A stretch of DNA of 64,000 nucleotides, from positions 1 through 64,000 of the forward strand of contig DATLUG010000020.1 in assembly GCA_035533215.1 (NCBI GenBank), written 5' to 3'. Each line of letters opens with the position of its first letter. Position 1 is the first letter of the stretch. This stretch comes from DAHUZL01 sp035533215 (lineage in GTDB: Bacteria; Chloroflexota; Dormibacteria; Aeolococcales; Bog-877). Made by a program: the position numbers and the translations under genes. Positions 35,868 to 44,073 of this stretch are shown here, piece after piece. Under the pieces are notes generated by a model. It was not told the origin of the DNA. It worked only from the letters and a program-made list of their open reading frames with translations, and ran no database searches.

Positions 35868-36059
35868 CGCGCCGCCCCGTCGGTCGCCGCCGGGCGCGCA
35901 TCGCCCAGCGTGAACCGTGCCGCCCGGGACCGGCATGGCGGCCCGATCACCTCCCCGTGCACGTCGCTCCTTCGGCTTCACCCAGCGGCCGACGGCGGCC
36001 CCGATGCGGCAACCCTACCGCCGGTGCGCGCCCCGGCGCAGCCCCGGTCGGGTCCATTC

Positions 36060-36575
36060 TCAGGGCAGGGGCCGTTCGAACCAGGCGACGTCCCAGTAGC
36101 GGCCGAACTTCCACCCCACCTCGTGGAGCACCCCCACCCGGTGGAACCCGGACCGCAGGTGGAGGGCGACCGAGGCCGGGTTGGGGAGCGCCACCGCGGC
36201 GTAGGCGCGGTGGAGGCCCGCGTCGGCCAGCTCGGCGAAGAGGGCGGCGTACAGCCCGGTCCCGAGTCCTGCACCGGTGGCGTCGGGAGCGCAGTAGACG
36301 CTGCACTCCACCGAGGTCGCGTAGCCGGCCTTGCGACGGAACTCGCCGCTGCTGGCGAAGCCCACGACCCGGCCGGCGCGCACGGCGACCACGACCCGGT
36401 GGGGCCCCCGGCGCGGGTGGGCGGCGAGCCAGGCCGAACGCTCGTCGACCGTGAGGGGTTCGAGGTCGAAGGTCGCGGGCGAGGTGGTGATGTAGTGGTC
36501 GATGAGGGCGGCGAGGTCGGCGGCGTCGCCACCCCTGGCCACCCGGATCACCGCCGGCACCGGTCCTGTGTCCAC
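36060..36575 (-). CDS. Phosphinothricin-type GNAT N-acetyltransferase
   Basis: The 171-residue acetyl-CoA-dependent transferase resembles the Pat/Bar/YncA group. Motifs: IRVARGGDAADLAALIDHYI at the start, ATFDLEPLTVDERSAW typical of Pat proteins, VECSVYCAPDATGAGLGTGLYAALFAEL, which holds the acetyl-CoA pyrophosphate loop, and the terminal GFHRVGVLHEVGWKFGRYWDV. Relatives act on phosphinothricin or methionine sulfoximine/sulfone, but many have other amine substrates. It is separated from the helicase gene by two bases and so probably shares its transcript. Confidence 0.9.
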   Translation of the reverse strand: MDTGPVPAVIRVARGGDAADLAALIDHYITTSPATFDLEPLTVDERSAWLAAHPRRGPHRVVVAVRAGRVVGFASSGEFRRKAGYATSVECSVYCAPDATGAGLGTGLYAALFAELADAGLHRAYAAVALPNPASVALHLRSGFHRVGVLHEVGWKFGRYWDVAWFERPLP

Positions 36576-36577
36576 CG

Positions 36578-39046
36578 CTACAGCCGCCGGATGACGTCGC
36601 GCTCCATCGCCTGGCGGGCGCGGGCGGCGATCGGCTGGAGCGGACGGTCCTGCAGGGTCGCCTCCAGCTGGCGCAGCATCGCGTAGACCGACTTGGCCGC
36701 CCGCACCGCGTCACCGGGGTCGATCCCCGCCTGCGGCTGCAGCCGGGTGAGCGGCGTCCCCTGCGCCCAGGCGTAGACGAAGCCGACGTGATCCTGGCTG
36801 ATCGGGCGCGTCTCCTGGACCCCGTGCTGGCGCTCCAGCTCGGCCAGCCGGCGCTGGGCGTGCCGGAGCAGCCGCCAGCAGCGCTCCACCGCGGGGGTGG
36901 GGAACCGCGGCCGGGCCGGGGCGGAGCGGCGGGTGTCGCGGTCCTCCGCCGCCACCGCGCTGACCACCGCCGCCAGCTCCGCGGGCAGGAGCGGGTCCAG
37001 CCACCCCGCGACGATGGCCTCGGTGACCAGCACCCCGTTGTCGCCGTACACCCTCGCCGCCAGCCGTCCGGTGGCGGTGGGGCGATCGTCCGCCAGGTAG
37101 CCGAGGGCGGTGAGCACCGCCCGGAAGGCGCGGAACTGGTGGCGGTAGGCCTCGACCCGCTCGCCCACCGCCAGGTCCGCCTCCGCCTGCGCGGCCTCCA
37201 GGGTGCGGATGCGCGCCCTGGCCCCCTGGTGCTCGGCGAGGAGCGGGCAGCGGGGGCAGGGCGAGCGCTCCAGCTCGCCCTGCAGCCGGCGGGCCTCGCG
37301 CCGGAGCCGCTCCAGCCGGCTGCCCTCGGCGCCGCCCGCCTTTGGGCCGCGTCCCCGCTGGCTGTCGCGCCAGTGGTCTCGGCGCACCCGGCGGAGCTCC
37401 TGGCGCAGCTCGGCCGTGACCTCCCCGGCGCGCTGGAAGCGGGTGAGGGTGCGCTCGGTGCAGGGCACCGAGGGGTGCCGGAACCGCTGCCGGCGAAGGT
37501 CCTCCAGCTCGCCCGTCACGTTCGCGCGCCGGGCGACGAGATGGTGGGCGGCCCGCTCCCGCTGGTACTGGCCGAAGGAACGCAGGAGGAGGGCCTCGGC
37601 CGCCTCGGGGCGGTGGCGCTGGAGCAGGTTGAGGGTCATGTTGTAGGTGGGGGCGAACTTCGACTCCACCGCCATGTCGTCGCCGAGGACCGTCTCGTAG
37701 ATCACCCCGAGGTCGACGTCGGGATCGCGCAGGATGACCCCGTGGCCGAGGCGGTCGATCCCCCGCCGCCCGGCCCGTCCCAGCAGCTGGGCGAGCTGGC
37801 CGCTGCGGAGGGCGCTGAACCCCTGCCCGTCGAACTTGGTGAAGGTGCTGACGACGCAGGCGCGCGCCGGCATGTTGAGGCCCAGCGCCAGGGTCTCGGT
37901 GGCGAACACCACCTTGAGAAGTCCGGCCTGGAAGAGCGTCTCGACCGTCTCCTTCACGTAGGGCAGGAGGCCGGCGTGGTGCATCGCGATCCCCTGGCGC
38001 AGGCTCCTGGTCTGCAGCATCGTGAGGTAGAGCTGGGCCTCGTCGGGGTCGTCGACCGCCGCCAGCCGCTCGGTGAGCAGCTCGTCGATGCGATGCTTCT
38101 CGTCCAGGGTGGTGAGGTCGAGGCCGTGGCCGAGGCAGCGGACCTGCGCCTCCCGGCAGCCGCGCCGGGAGAAGATGAAGTAGATGGCGGGCAGCAGGTC
38201 CCCGTGGCTGAGCTGCTCGACCACCCGCAGGAGGTCGTTCTCCGCCGACCAGAGCGCCCGGCTCTGGCCGAAGCGGCGCTGCTCGCGACCCTCCTCCTGG
38301 GCCCGCTCCAGGGTGGTGCGGTCGACCGCGCCGTGGCGGTCGAAGAGGGGGTAGAAGCGGCTGCCCATCCCGAGCCAGATGCGCAGCTCGACCGGGCGCT
38401 CGCTCCGTGTCACCACCTTGACCGGGCCGCGTTCGCGCCGGAGCCAGTCGGCCACCTCGTCGACATTGCTGATCGTCGCCGAGAGGCCGATGAACTGGAT
38501 GCCGGGAGGCGTCTGCACCAGCACCTCCTCCCACACCGTGCCGCGCGGGTACTCGTCGATGTAGTGGATCTCGTCGAGGACCACGGTGCCGACGCCGCCG
38601 AGCCGCCTGGGGTCCTCGTAGATGAGGTTGCGCAGCACCTCGGTGGTCATCACCACCACCCTCGCCTCCGGCCGGATCGTGTTCTCACCGGTGACGAGCC
38701 CGCAGGCCGCCTCGCCGTAGCGCCGGCACAGATCGCCGAACTTCTGGTTGGAGAGGGCCTTGAGCGGGGTCGTGTAGATCACGCTGCGGCGGTCGCCGAG
38801 CGCCCGGGGGGCCTCCAGGGCCCGCCAGACGGCGTACTCGGCGACCACCGTCTTGCCGCTGCTGGTGGGGGCGCTCACCAGCACCGCCGCATGGTCGCGG
38901 AGGGCGCGGATGGCCTCCACCTGGAAGTCGTCGAGATCGAAGGGCAGGGTGGCGCGGAAGTCGGCCAGCGCCAGCTCGTCCGCCGCCCTCCCGTCGACGG
39001 GCGCGGCGGCGACGTCGGGGACCGCCGTGCGCCGCCCCGGGGTCAC
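36578..39046 (-). CDS. Ski2-like DEAD/DEAH-box RNA helicase
   Basis: Superfamily 2 helicase of the Ski2/Mtr4-like (bacterial HelY) type. The 822-residue protein has motif I SAPTSSGKTVVAEY (around residue 55), TTPLKALSNQKF, VVLDEIHYIDEYPRG (motif II with DEIH), GLSATISN (III), and motif VI QLLGRAGRRGID. A C-terminal region rich in Arg/Leu helices and with a CPRCPLL knuckle matches the HelY arch/DSHCT-like part. It likely works in RNA turnover. The GTG start overlaps the lgt stop by 4 bases, so it is coupled to a lipoprotein-modification gene. Confidence 0.93.
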   Translation of the reverse strand: MTPGRRTAVPDVAAAPVDGRAADELALADFRATLPFDLDDFQVEAIRALRDHAAVLVSAPTSSGKTVVAEYAVWRALEAPRALGDRRSVIYTTPLKALSNQKFGDLCRRYGEAACGLVTGENTIRPEARVVVMTTEVLRNLIYEDPRRLGGVGTVVLDEIHYIDEYPRGTVWEEVLVQTPPGIQFIGLSATISNVDEVADWLRRERGPVKVVTRSERPVELRIWLGMGSRFYPLFDRHGAVDRTTLERAQEEGREQRRFGQSRALWSAENDLLRVVEQLSHGDLLPAIYFIFSRRGCREAQVRCLGHGLDLTTLDEKHRIDELLTERLAAVDDPDEAQLYLTMLQTRSLRQGIAMHHAGLLPYVKETVETLFQAGLLKVVFATETLALGLNMPARACVVSTFTKFDGQGFSALRSGQLAQLLGRAGRRGIDRLGHGVILRDPDVDLGVIYETVLGDDMAVESKFAPTYNMTLNLLQRHRPEAAEALLLRSFGQYQRERAAHHLVARRANVTGELEDLRRQRFRHPSVPCTERTLTRFQRAGEVTAELRQELRRVRRDHWRDSQRGRGPKAGGAEGSRLERLRREARRLQGELERSPCPRCPLLAEHQGARARIRTLEAAQAEADLAVGERVEAYRHQFRAFRAVLTALGYLADDRPTATGRLAARVYGDNGVLVTEAIVAGWLDPLLPAELAAVVSAVAAEDRDTRRSAPARPRFPTPAVERCWRLLRHAQRRLAELERQHGVQETRPISQDHVGFVYAWAQGTPLTRLQPQAGIDPGDAVRAAKSVYAMLRQLEATLQDRPLQPIAARARQAMERDVIRRL

Positions 39047-39927
39047 GCGGGCCGCGACTCCTGCGGCTCGGGCACCGGCGCCGCCGCCGCCGGCACCGCG
39101 TCGGGGAATCGGCCCGGATGGCGGCGGCTCCACCACCACGCCGCCACCACCAGCGGGACGCCGATCACGAGGACCCCGATCGAGGTCCACTGGGTCTGCT
39201 TGAGGCCCAGCGCGATGTAGGGGACGTTGACAGGATTGCGCAGGAAGAAGATGCCGAACTGGCTCACCGGGTAGAGGACGAGATAGACGATCCCGATCAC
39301 CCCGGGCGCCACCCCGCGCCGACGCAGGGCGAGGAGGATGGCCAGCATCGCCAAGATGACCAGCGCCTCGTACGCCGCCACCGGCTGGTAGGCGACCCCG
39401 ATGCGGGGCGCGTAGGTGTGGCTGCTCGTGTAGGCGGTGGCCCAGGGCAGGCTGGACCGGTTCCCGAGGATGTCGCCGTTGATGATGTTGCCGATCCGTC
39501 CGATCGGCTGGCCGATGGCGGCGAAGAGGGCACCCGCATCCAGCAGCACCCAGAAGCTCACCCGGTAGTGGCGGCTGCCCCAGAGCAGGGTGGCGACGGC
39601 GAGGAAGATCGCGCCGAAGAACGCCATCCCGCCCTGCCAGAAGGCGAACAGGTCCTGGGGATGGGTGAGGTAGTAGAGCGCACCCGACTGGAGGTCGTAG
39701 AAGAGGCGGCCGCCGACGAGGCCCAGGACGATGCTCCAGAAGGCGATCCGCCCCGCCACCGCCGGGGGCACGCCGCTGCGCTCGGCGTGGGGCAGGGCGA
39801 GGCGCAGGCCGACCAGGAAGGCGACCGCGTAGCAGACCCCGTACCAGTGGACGGGCAGCGGGCCCAGGTTGAAGACCGGATCGATGCCGATCCGGATCAC
39901 CGCCGGGGGAGCGAGTGGGAAGGGCAC
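39043..39927 (-). CDS. lgt: Prolipoprotein diacylglyceryl transferase
   Basis: Membrane enzyme that moves a diacylglyceryl group from phosphatidylglycerol to the lipobox Cys of prolipoproteins. The 294-residue protein has about seven transmembrane helices. Signature segments: VHWYGVCYAVAFLVG (about residue 27), GGRLFYDL, FWQGGMAFFGA, and the Lgt signature GRIGNIINGDILGN with the critical Arg/Asn. The C-terminal extension after about residue 260 is proline- and alanine-rich. The GTG start is preceded by the DUF503 stop with no gap. It shares an operon with DUF503 and the helicase. Confidence 0.94.
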   Translation of the reverse strand: MPFPLAPPAVIRIGIDPVFNLGPLPVHWYGVCYAVAFLVGLRLALPHAERSGVPPAVAGRIAFWSIVLGLVGGRLFYDLQSGALYYLTHPQDLFAFWQGGMAFFGAIFLAVATLLWGSRHYRVSFWVLLDAGALFAAIGQPIGRIGNIINGDILGNRSSLPWATAYTSSHTYAPRIGVAYQPVAAYEALVILAMLAILLALRRRGVAPGVIGIVYLVLYPVSQFGIFFLRNPVNVPYIALGLKQTQWTSIGVLVIGVPLVVAAWWWSRRHPGRFPDAVPAAAAPVPEPQESRPA

Positions 39928-39929
39928 GG

Positions 39930-40226
39930 TCAGGCCTGGATCAGCTCGATCTGGTGGCGCGCGAGCAGCGCCTCGCCGCCGCCGGCGTCGGCCTCCACCC
40001 AGGCCGCGATCGTGGCCAGCATGGCGTCGGCGTGGCGGGCGTCGTTGGAGACGCAGGCGACCCCGAGGACCGCGACCTGCCAGGCGTCCTGGTCCTCGAC
40101 CTCGGCGACGGCGACGTTGAAGGTGCGCCGGAGTCGTGCGACCAGCGACTGGACCACCTGGCGCTTCCCCTTCAGCGAATGGTTCTCGGGCAGATGGAGG
40201 GTGAGGCGCATGCTGCCGATCACCAT
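39930..40226 (-). CDS. DUF503 (YlxP-like) family protein
   Basis: The 98-residue protein matches the DUF503 ferredoxin-like fold: MVIGSMRLTLHLPENHSLKGKR at the start, then VVQSLVARLRRTFNVAVAEVEDQD, and WQVAVLGVACVSND. Members (B. subtilis YlxP) lie near translation-initiation or ribosome-maturation genes and bind ribosomes. Here it sits upstream of lgt with an almost direct junction. The ATG at 40226 is chosen because family proteins begin at this strand. Confidence 0.9.
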   Translation of the reverse strand: MVIGSMRLTLHLPENHSLKGKRQVVQSLVARLRRTFNVAVAEVEDQDAWQVAVLGVACVSNDARHADAMLATIAAWVEADAGGGEALLARHQIELIQA

Positions 40227-40330
40227 GACCGGCACGCGCCCCGGATTCCCACGGGCATCCCGGGGATTGTAGGCGAGGCCCATGGGCCGCCCGACCGCCG
40301 AGGTCCGCCCCGCCGCCCGGCCGAGCTCCG

Positions 40331-41154
40331 TCAGGCCGCCGCCCCGCCCAAAGCCGGGCTCGCCGCGTGGTCGGCGTCGGCCACCGCGGCCCGCCGGCGC
40401 GGGCTGGCGAGACCGCGCGCGGCTCCCAGGCGGAGCACCAGGGCTCCGGTGACGAGGGCCTGGCGGAGCCCGGCGACACAGCGCGCCCCGGTCGCGTCGC
40501 CACCCAGGCTGGAGAAGCTCGAGCTCATCACCGCGGCGCCCAGCCCCCCCCGACCTCGGGGAGGCGTTGTTGGCGCCGGCGGCGATGCCCGGCTCCTCGG
40601 GTCGGAGGGCGCTCAGCACCACCTCGCCCACCGGCACGAGGCAGAGCGTCGCGCCCAGGCCGGCGGGAGGAACGGCAGGGCCATGGCGGGAGGGGGCCGG
40701 CCCGGAGTGACCGCCAGGCCGAGCCAGAGGAGGGCAGCCGTCTGCAGGAACAGGCCCGCGACCGGGAGCGGAGGGCCGCCGACCCGGCCCGCCAGCCGAG
40801 CGGCCGGGACGGCGAGCAGCATCGGCATCCCCGTGCGCGCCAGGGTCCGGACCCCGGCGCCGGGGGGGTGAGGTGCTGCACCGTCTGGAGGAACAGGGAG
40901 AGGAGGAAGACCGATCGGAACATCCCGGAGCCCAACCGCAGGCTCGCCGGGTTGACGGCCGCCAGGCCGGGTCGGCGGAACAGGTGGGCTGGGAAAATCG
41001 GCGACGCCGCCCGTCGCTCCCCGGCGACGAGGTCGGGCATGGACGCCCCGCCGACCGGCATCGGTCCCAGGACGATGGGGCTGGTCCAGCCGTGGCCGGG
41101 GCCGCGCCCGAGGCCGACGACCATCCCGGACAGGCCGACCGTGACCAGGGCCAC
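40331..41154 (-). pseudogene. Decayed DHA2-type drug efflux transporter (C-terminal half)
   Basis: Four reading frames in order give the last half of a 14-helix EmrB/QacA-type MFS transporter. Frame one (41154 to about 40870): TVGLSGMVVGLGRGPGHGWTSP, then SVFLLSLFLQTVQHLTP. Frame two (about 40865-40640): AGVRTLARTGMPMLLAVPAARLAGRVG. Frame three (about 40640-40555): PVGEVVLSALRPEEPGIAAGANN. Frame four: GAAVMSSSFSSLGG to LASPRR. Shifts occur at a 7-base C/G run (40862-40868), at CCGCCGGCC near 40660, and at an 8-base run (40544-40551). The N-terminal half is absent, so it is a true pseudogene even if the homopolymer shifts were sequencing errors. Confidence 0.82.
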
Positions 41155-41181
41155 CCCCCTTCCCCGCGGGCGCCCGCCCGC

Positions 41182-41751
41182 TCAGGCCATGGCGCGGGCG
41201 GCCACGTTGTCGCGACGCTCGGCCCCGATGGTCGAGGTGGGGCCGTGGCCAGGGTAGACGACGGTGTTGGGCGCCAGCGGCAGCAGGCGGGAGACGACGC
41301 TGATCAGCTGGCGCCTGGGATCGACGTCGGGGAGGTCGGGACGGCCCATGTGGCCCTGGAAGAGGGTGTCGCCGGTGAAGAGGTGGTTGCCGACCCGGAA
41401 GCACAGGCTGCCGGGGGAGTGGCCGGGGGTGGCGAGGACCACGGCCTCGAAGTCCCCGAAGGCGAGCCGGTCCCCGTCGGCGACGTACTGGTCGGCGGCG
41501 CGGAGGTACTGCTTGGCGTCGGCGAAGGCCATCGCGGTGGCGGCGCCGGTCGCGCTCCGCACCGCCTCCTTGGCCCCCACGTGGTTGCGGTGGCCGTGGG
41601 TGCAGAGGACGTGCCGGACCGCCAGCCCCTCGCATTGGCCGAGCACCTTGGCGGCATCGGCTCCGGGGTCGATCACCACCGCCTCACGGGTGCGGGCGCA
41701 GGCGACCAGATAGCAGTTGGTCTCGGTGGTGCCGGTCACCTTCACCCGCAC
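41182..41751 (-). CDS. Metallo-beta-lactamase-fold hydrolase (glyoxalase II-like) with Asn in the metal motif
   Basis: The 189-residue protein looks like a short glyoxalase II / YcbL-type thioester hydrolase. It has TNCYLVACARTREAVVIDPGADA, then CTHGHRNHVGAKE in place of the usual THxHxDH, so the Asp is Asn; H-S-P-G-S, FTGDTLFQGHMGRPD with the Zn2-bridging Asp, and VVYPGHGPTSTIGAE are normal. The GTG at 41751 is a compromise; no Shine-Dalgarno is visible and the frame is open further upstream. It follows the small gene behind parA. Confidence 0.75.
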   Translation of the reverse strand: MRVKVTGTTETNCYLVACARTREAVVIDPGADAAKVLGQCEGLAVRHVLCTHGHRNHVGAKEAVRSATGAATAMAFADAKQYLRAADQYVADGDRLAFGDFEAVVLATPGHSPGSLCFRVGNHLFTGDTLFQGHMGRPDLPDVDPRRQLISVVSRLLPLAPNTVVYPGHGPTSTIGAERRDNVAARAMA

Positions 41752-41821
41752 GATCCGCAGCCGGGCCGGCGCCGGCCGCTCGCCGAAGGGAGGGGTCGGT
41801 GCCAACCCGAGCGGACCGGCC

Positions 41822-42136
41822 TCAGGCCCGGTCGGCCTGCTGGCGGAGGAGCGACTGGCGGACCGCCTCCAACTCCTCGAAGTCGTCGAGGCCGGGCTTG
41901 GCCAGGCGCTGGTAGGAGTGGGGGAACTTGGCCTGCTGGAGCGCCTGCAGCAGGAGGGCGACCTCCGCGGCGGTGAGCCGGTAGAGGTGCCCGACCGGGC
42001 GTCGGGGGAGGGGATCGGCGAAGGGCGCGCCGGGGGCGGGTTCGGGGCCGGGCGCCTGTGCCGGCGGCTCGCCGCCGGGCCGGGTCGGCTGGAAGAGGTC
42101 CTGCGACCCGCCGAGGGTGGCGCGCTTGAACGCCAT
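41822..42136 (-). CDS. Small protein behind parA, unknown
   Basis: The 104-residue protein has an N-terminal Pro/Gly-rich stretch (FKRATLGGSQDLFQPTRPGG) and a conserved-looking helical C-terminal half (YRLTAAEVALLLQALQQAKFPHSYQRLAKPGLDDFEELEAVRQSLL). It starts one base after the parA stop. In other parA-only loci such small partners adapt the ATPase to a cargo, so a ParA-interacting role is a reasonable guess. No family is recognised. Confidence 0.65.
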   Translation of the reverse strand: MAFKRATLGGSQDLFQPTRPGGEPPAQAPGPEPAPGAPFADPLPRRPVGHLYRLTAAEVALLLQALQQAKFPHSYQRLAKPGLDDFEELEAVRQSLLRQQADRA

Positions 42137-42137
42137 C

Positions 42138-42965
42138 TCAGGCGGCTCCCACCCGCTCCAGGACCTGGTGGGCCAGCGCGCGGTACGCGCGGGCTCCATC
42201 CGACTCGCCCGCGTACTGGAGGATCGACTGCCCCGCCAGCGGGCACTCGGCGAAGCGGATGCTGTCCGCGACCTGGATCGGGAAGACGGTGTCGCCGTAG
42301 TGGGAGCGGACCATGCCCAGCACCTCGCGAGCGTGGAGGGTGCGGCTCTTGTGAATGGTGGGCAGGATGCCGGCGATCCGAAGCTGAGGATTGAGCTTGG
42401 CCCGCACCCGCTCGATGGTCCGGTGCAGCTGCTGCATCCCCTTCATCCCGAAATACTCGCACTGGAGGGGGATGATCACGTCGGTGGCGGCGACCAGGGC
42501 GTTGATGCACAGGAGGCCCAGCGAGGGCGGGCAGTCGATGAGCACGAAGTCGTACTCGTCCATGTACGGCTGGAGCTTCTCGCGCAGCACCCCCTCGCGA
42601 CCGATCTCGGTCACCAGCTGCAGCTCGGCCCCCGCCAGCTCCACGTTGGCAGGCAGGAAGTCCACCCCCATGCCGTCCGCCCGCAGCCGCACGTCCCCCA
42701 CCGCCACCCTGGCGTCGCAGAGCAGGTCGTAGACGGTCAGCTCCAGGTCGTCGGGGCGCTGCACCCCCATGTTCACGGTGAGGTGCCCCTGGGGGTCGAG
42801 GTCGACGCAGAGGACCCGCCGGCCCCGCTCGGCGAGGGCGCTGCCGAGGTTGACCGTGGTCGTGGTCTTGCCCACGCCGCCCTTCTGGTTGGCGACGGCG
42901 ATGACCTGTCGGACCGGCTCGGTGTGGTTGGACGCCAACGGGGCGATCGCGGGGGACGCCGGCAT
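42138..42965 (-). CDS. parA: ParA/Soj-type ATPase
   Basis: P-loop ATPase of the Walker-type ParA/MinD superfamily, which positions cargo (chromosome, plasmid or protein complexes) on the nucleoid or membrane. The 275-residue protein has the deviant Walker A VANQKGGVGKTTTTVNL (around residue 26), Walker B-like FVLIDCPPSLG and VIIPLQCEYFGMKGMQQL. No N-terminal HTH is present, so it is the chromosomal type. No parB and no parS are visible nearby; instead a small unknown gene and a metallo-hydrolase follow. It diverges from the TPR protein gene. Confidence 0.93.
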   Translation of the reverse strand: MPASPAIAPLASNHTEPVRQVIAVANQKGGVGKTTTTVNLGSALAERGRRVLCVDLDPQGHLTVNMGVQRPDDLELTVYDLLCDARVAVGDVRLRADGMGVDFLPANVELAGAELQLVTEIGREGVLREKLQPYMDEYDFVLIDCPPSLGLLCINALVAATDVIIPLQCEYFGMKGMQQLHRTIERVRAKLNPQLRIAGILPTIHKSRTLHAREVLGMVRSHYGDTVFPIQVADSIRFAECPLAGQSILQYAGESDGARAYRALAHQVLERVGAA

Positions 42966-43035
42966 GGCCTGGGCTGCTCCCTGTGGCCCCCCCCGAGGGA
43001 GGGGGATCCGCCCGGCGACACCGCCGGGCTGCCGC

Positions 43036-43041
43036 TATGAT
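43036..43041 (+). promoter_or_regulatory. Probable -10 box before the TPR gene
   Basis: TATGAT in the parA/TPR divergent region, about 127 bases before the GTG at 43168. No clear -35 is visible. Confidence 0.35.
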
Positions 43042-43167
43042 ATGGCGGCCCGCAGCGCGGCTTCGGGGCGGGCCGTGCGGTGGCTCGGGCCGGGCGGCGG
43101 CGTCCGCTCCGGTCGGCCGTCCCCCGACGACGTGGGCCCTGTCCGTGCCGGGGTTGGGAGAGACCGG

Positions 43168-44037
43168 GTGTCTGAAGCTGAGGACCGTGTCAAGCCGCGG
43201 GTGCAGGCAGTGGAGGAGGCGATCCAGCACGCCCTCCAGAGCCGCTGGCAGGAGGCGGCCGACTTCAACCAGGACCTGCTCGATCGGTTCGGTGCGGACG
43301 AGGATGCGTACAACCGGCTGGGCAAGGCCCTGCTCGAGCTGGGTCGGCTGGACGAGGCCCAGGCCGCGTATGCCCACAGCCTGGAGCTGAACCCGCTCAA
43401 CCCGGTGGCGGCGCGCCAGCGCGGCAAGATCGCCGGCCTCCTGGCGGCACGCGAGACGGTGCCCACGGCGGCGCAGCCGGTGGACGTCAACGTGTTCACC
43501 GAGGAGCCCGGCAAGACGGCGCTCAGCCGCCTCCCCCTGCCCGAGGCCCAGACCAAGGTCACGGTGGCGCCCGGCGACCCGCTGACGCTGGAGCTGGTGG
43601 GGGACCAGCTCCGGCTGCGGACCGCGCGTGGCGTCGACCTGGGCACGCTGGAGGCCAAGCTGGCCCGCCGCCTGCTGAAGCTGGTGCGGGGCGGCAACCG
43701 GTACGCCGGGGCGGTCACCCACGTCGAGGACGGCACCGTGCAGGTCATCATCCGCGAGGTGTTCCAGGCCCCCGAGCTCGCCGGAACCCTCTCCTTCCCG
43801 ATCCGCAAGAGCCGGGAGTCGGAGTACCGCCCCTACGCCAAGGACGCGCTGGTCCAGCGCGAGCGGGGACCGGTCGCGGTTCGCGACGACGAGGACGAGC
43901 GACCCGACCCGCTGGCGGCGGCGCATGCGGACCCGCCCGACGCCGACACCGAGGACGAGGAGGGAGCCCTCGACGCCGGGCTCGACGAGATCGCCGAGCC
44001 CGATGACGACGACACCCGCCCGGAGGACGAGTACTGA
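43168..44037 (+). CDS. TPR protein with acidic tail
   Basis: The 289-residue protein starts with one or two tetratricopeptide repeats: ALQSRWQEAADFNQDLLDRFGADEDAYNRLGKALLELGRLDEAQAAYAHSLELNPLNP is shown here only by position, residues 20-77. A beta-rich segment (about 95-220) includes LTLELVGDQLRLRTARGVDLG and VIIREVFQAPELAGT. The last 60 residues are strongly acidic (PDADTEDEEGALDAGLDE, then DDDDTRPEDEY). TPR domains bind partner proteins; the acidic tail suggests contact with a basic surface such as ribosomes or nucleic-acid proteins. The start is GTG. Confidence 0.7.
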   Translation: MSEAEDRVKPRVQAVEEAIQHALQSRWQEAADFNQDLLDRFGADEDAYNRLGKALLELGRLDEAQAAYAHSLELNPLNPVAARQRGKIAGLLAARETVPTAAQPVDVNVFTEEPGKTALSRLPLPEAQTKVTVAPGDPLTLELVGDQLRLRTARGVDLGTLEAKLARRLLKLVRGGNRYAGAVTHVEDGTVQVIIREVFQAPELAGTLSFPIRKSRESEYRPYAKDALVQRERGPVAVRDDEDERPDPLAAAHADPPDADTEDEEGALDAGLDEIAEPDDDDTRPEDEY

Positions 44038-44073
44038 GCCCAGCGCGGCCCGGAGCCGGGGCAGGCATCCGGA

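Noticed and set aside
33547..35901. Longer start for the GT39-like gene
   Set aside because: The extra 250 codons are Arg/Pro/Gly low complexity with no homology pattern; the ATG at 35145 precedes the first helix.
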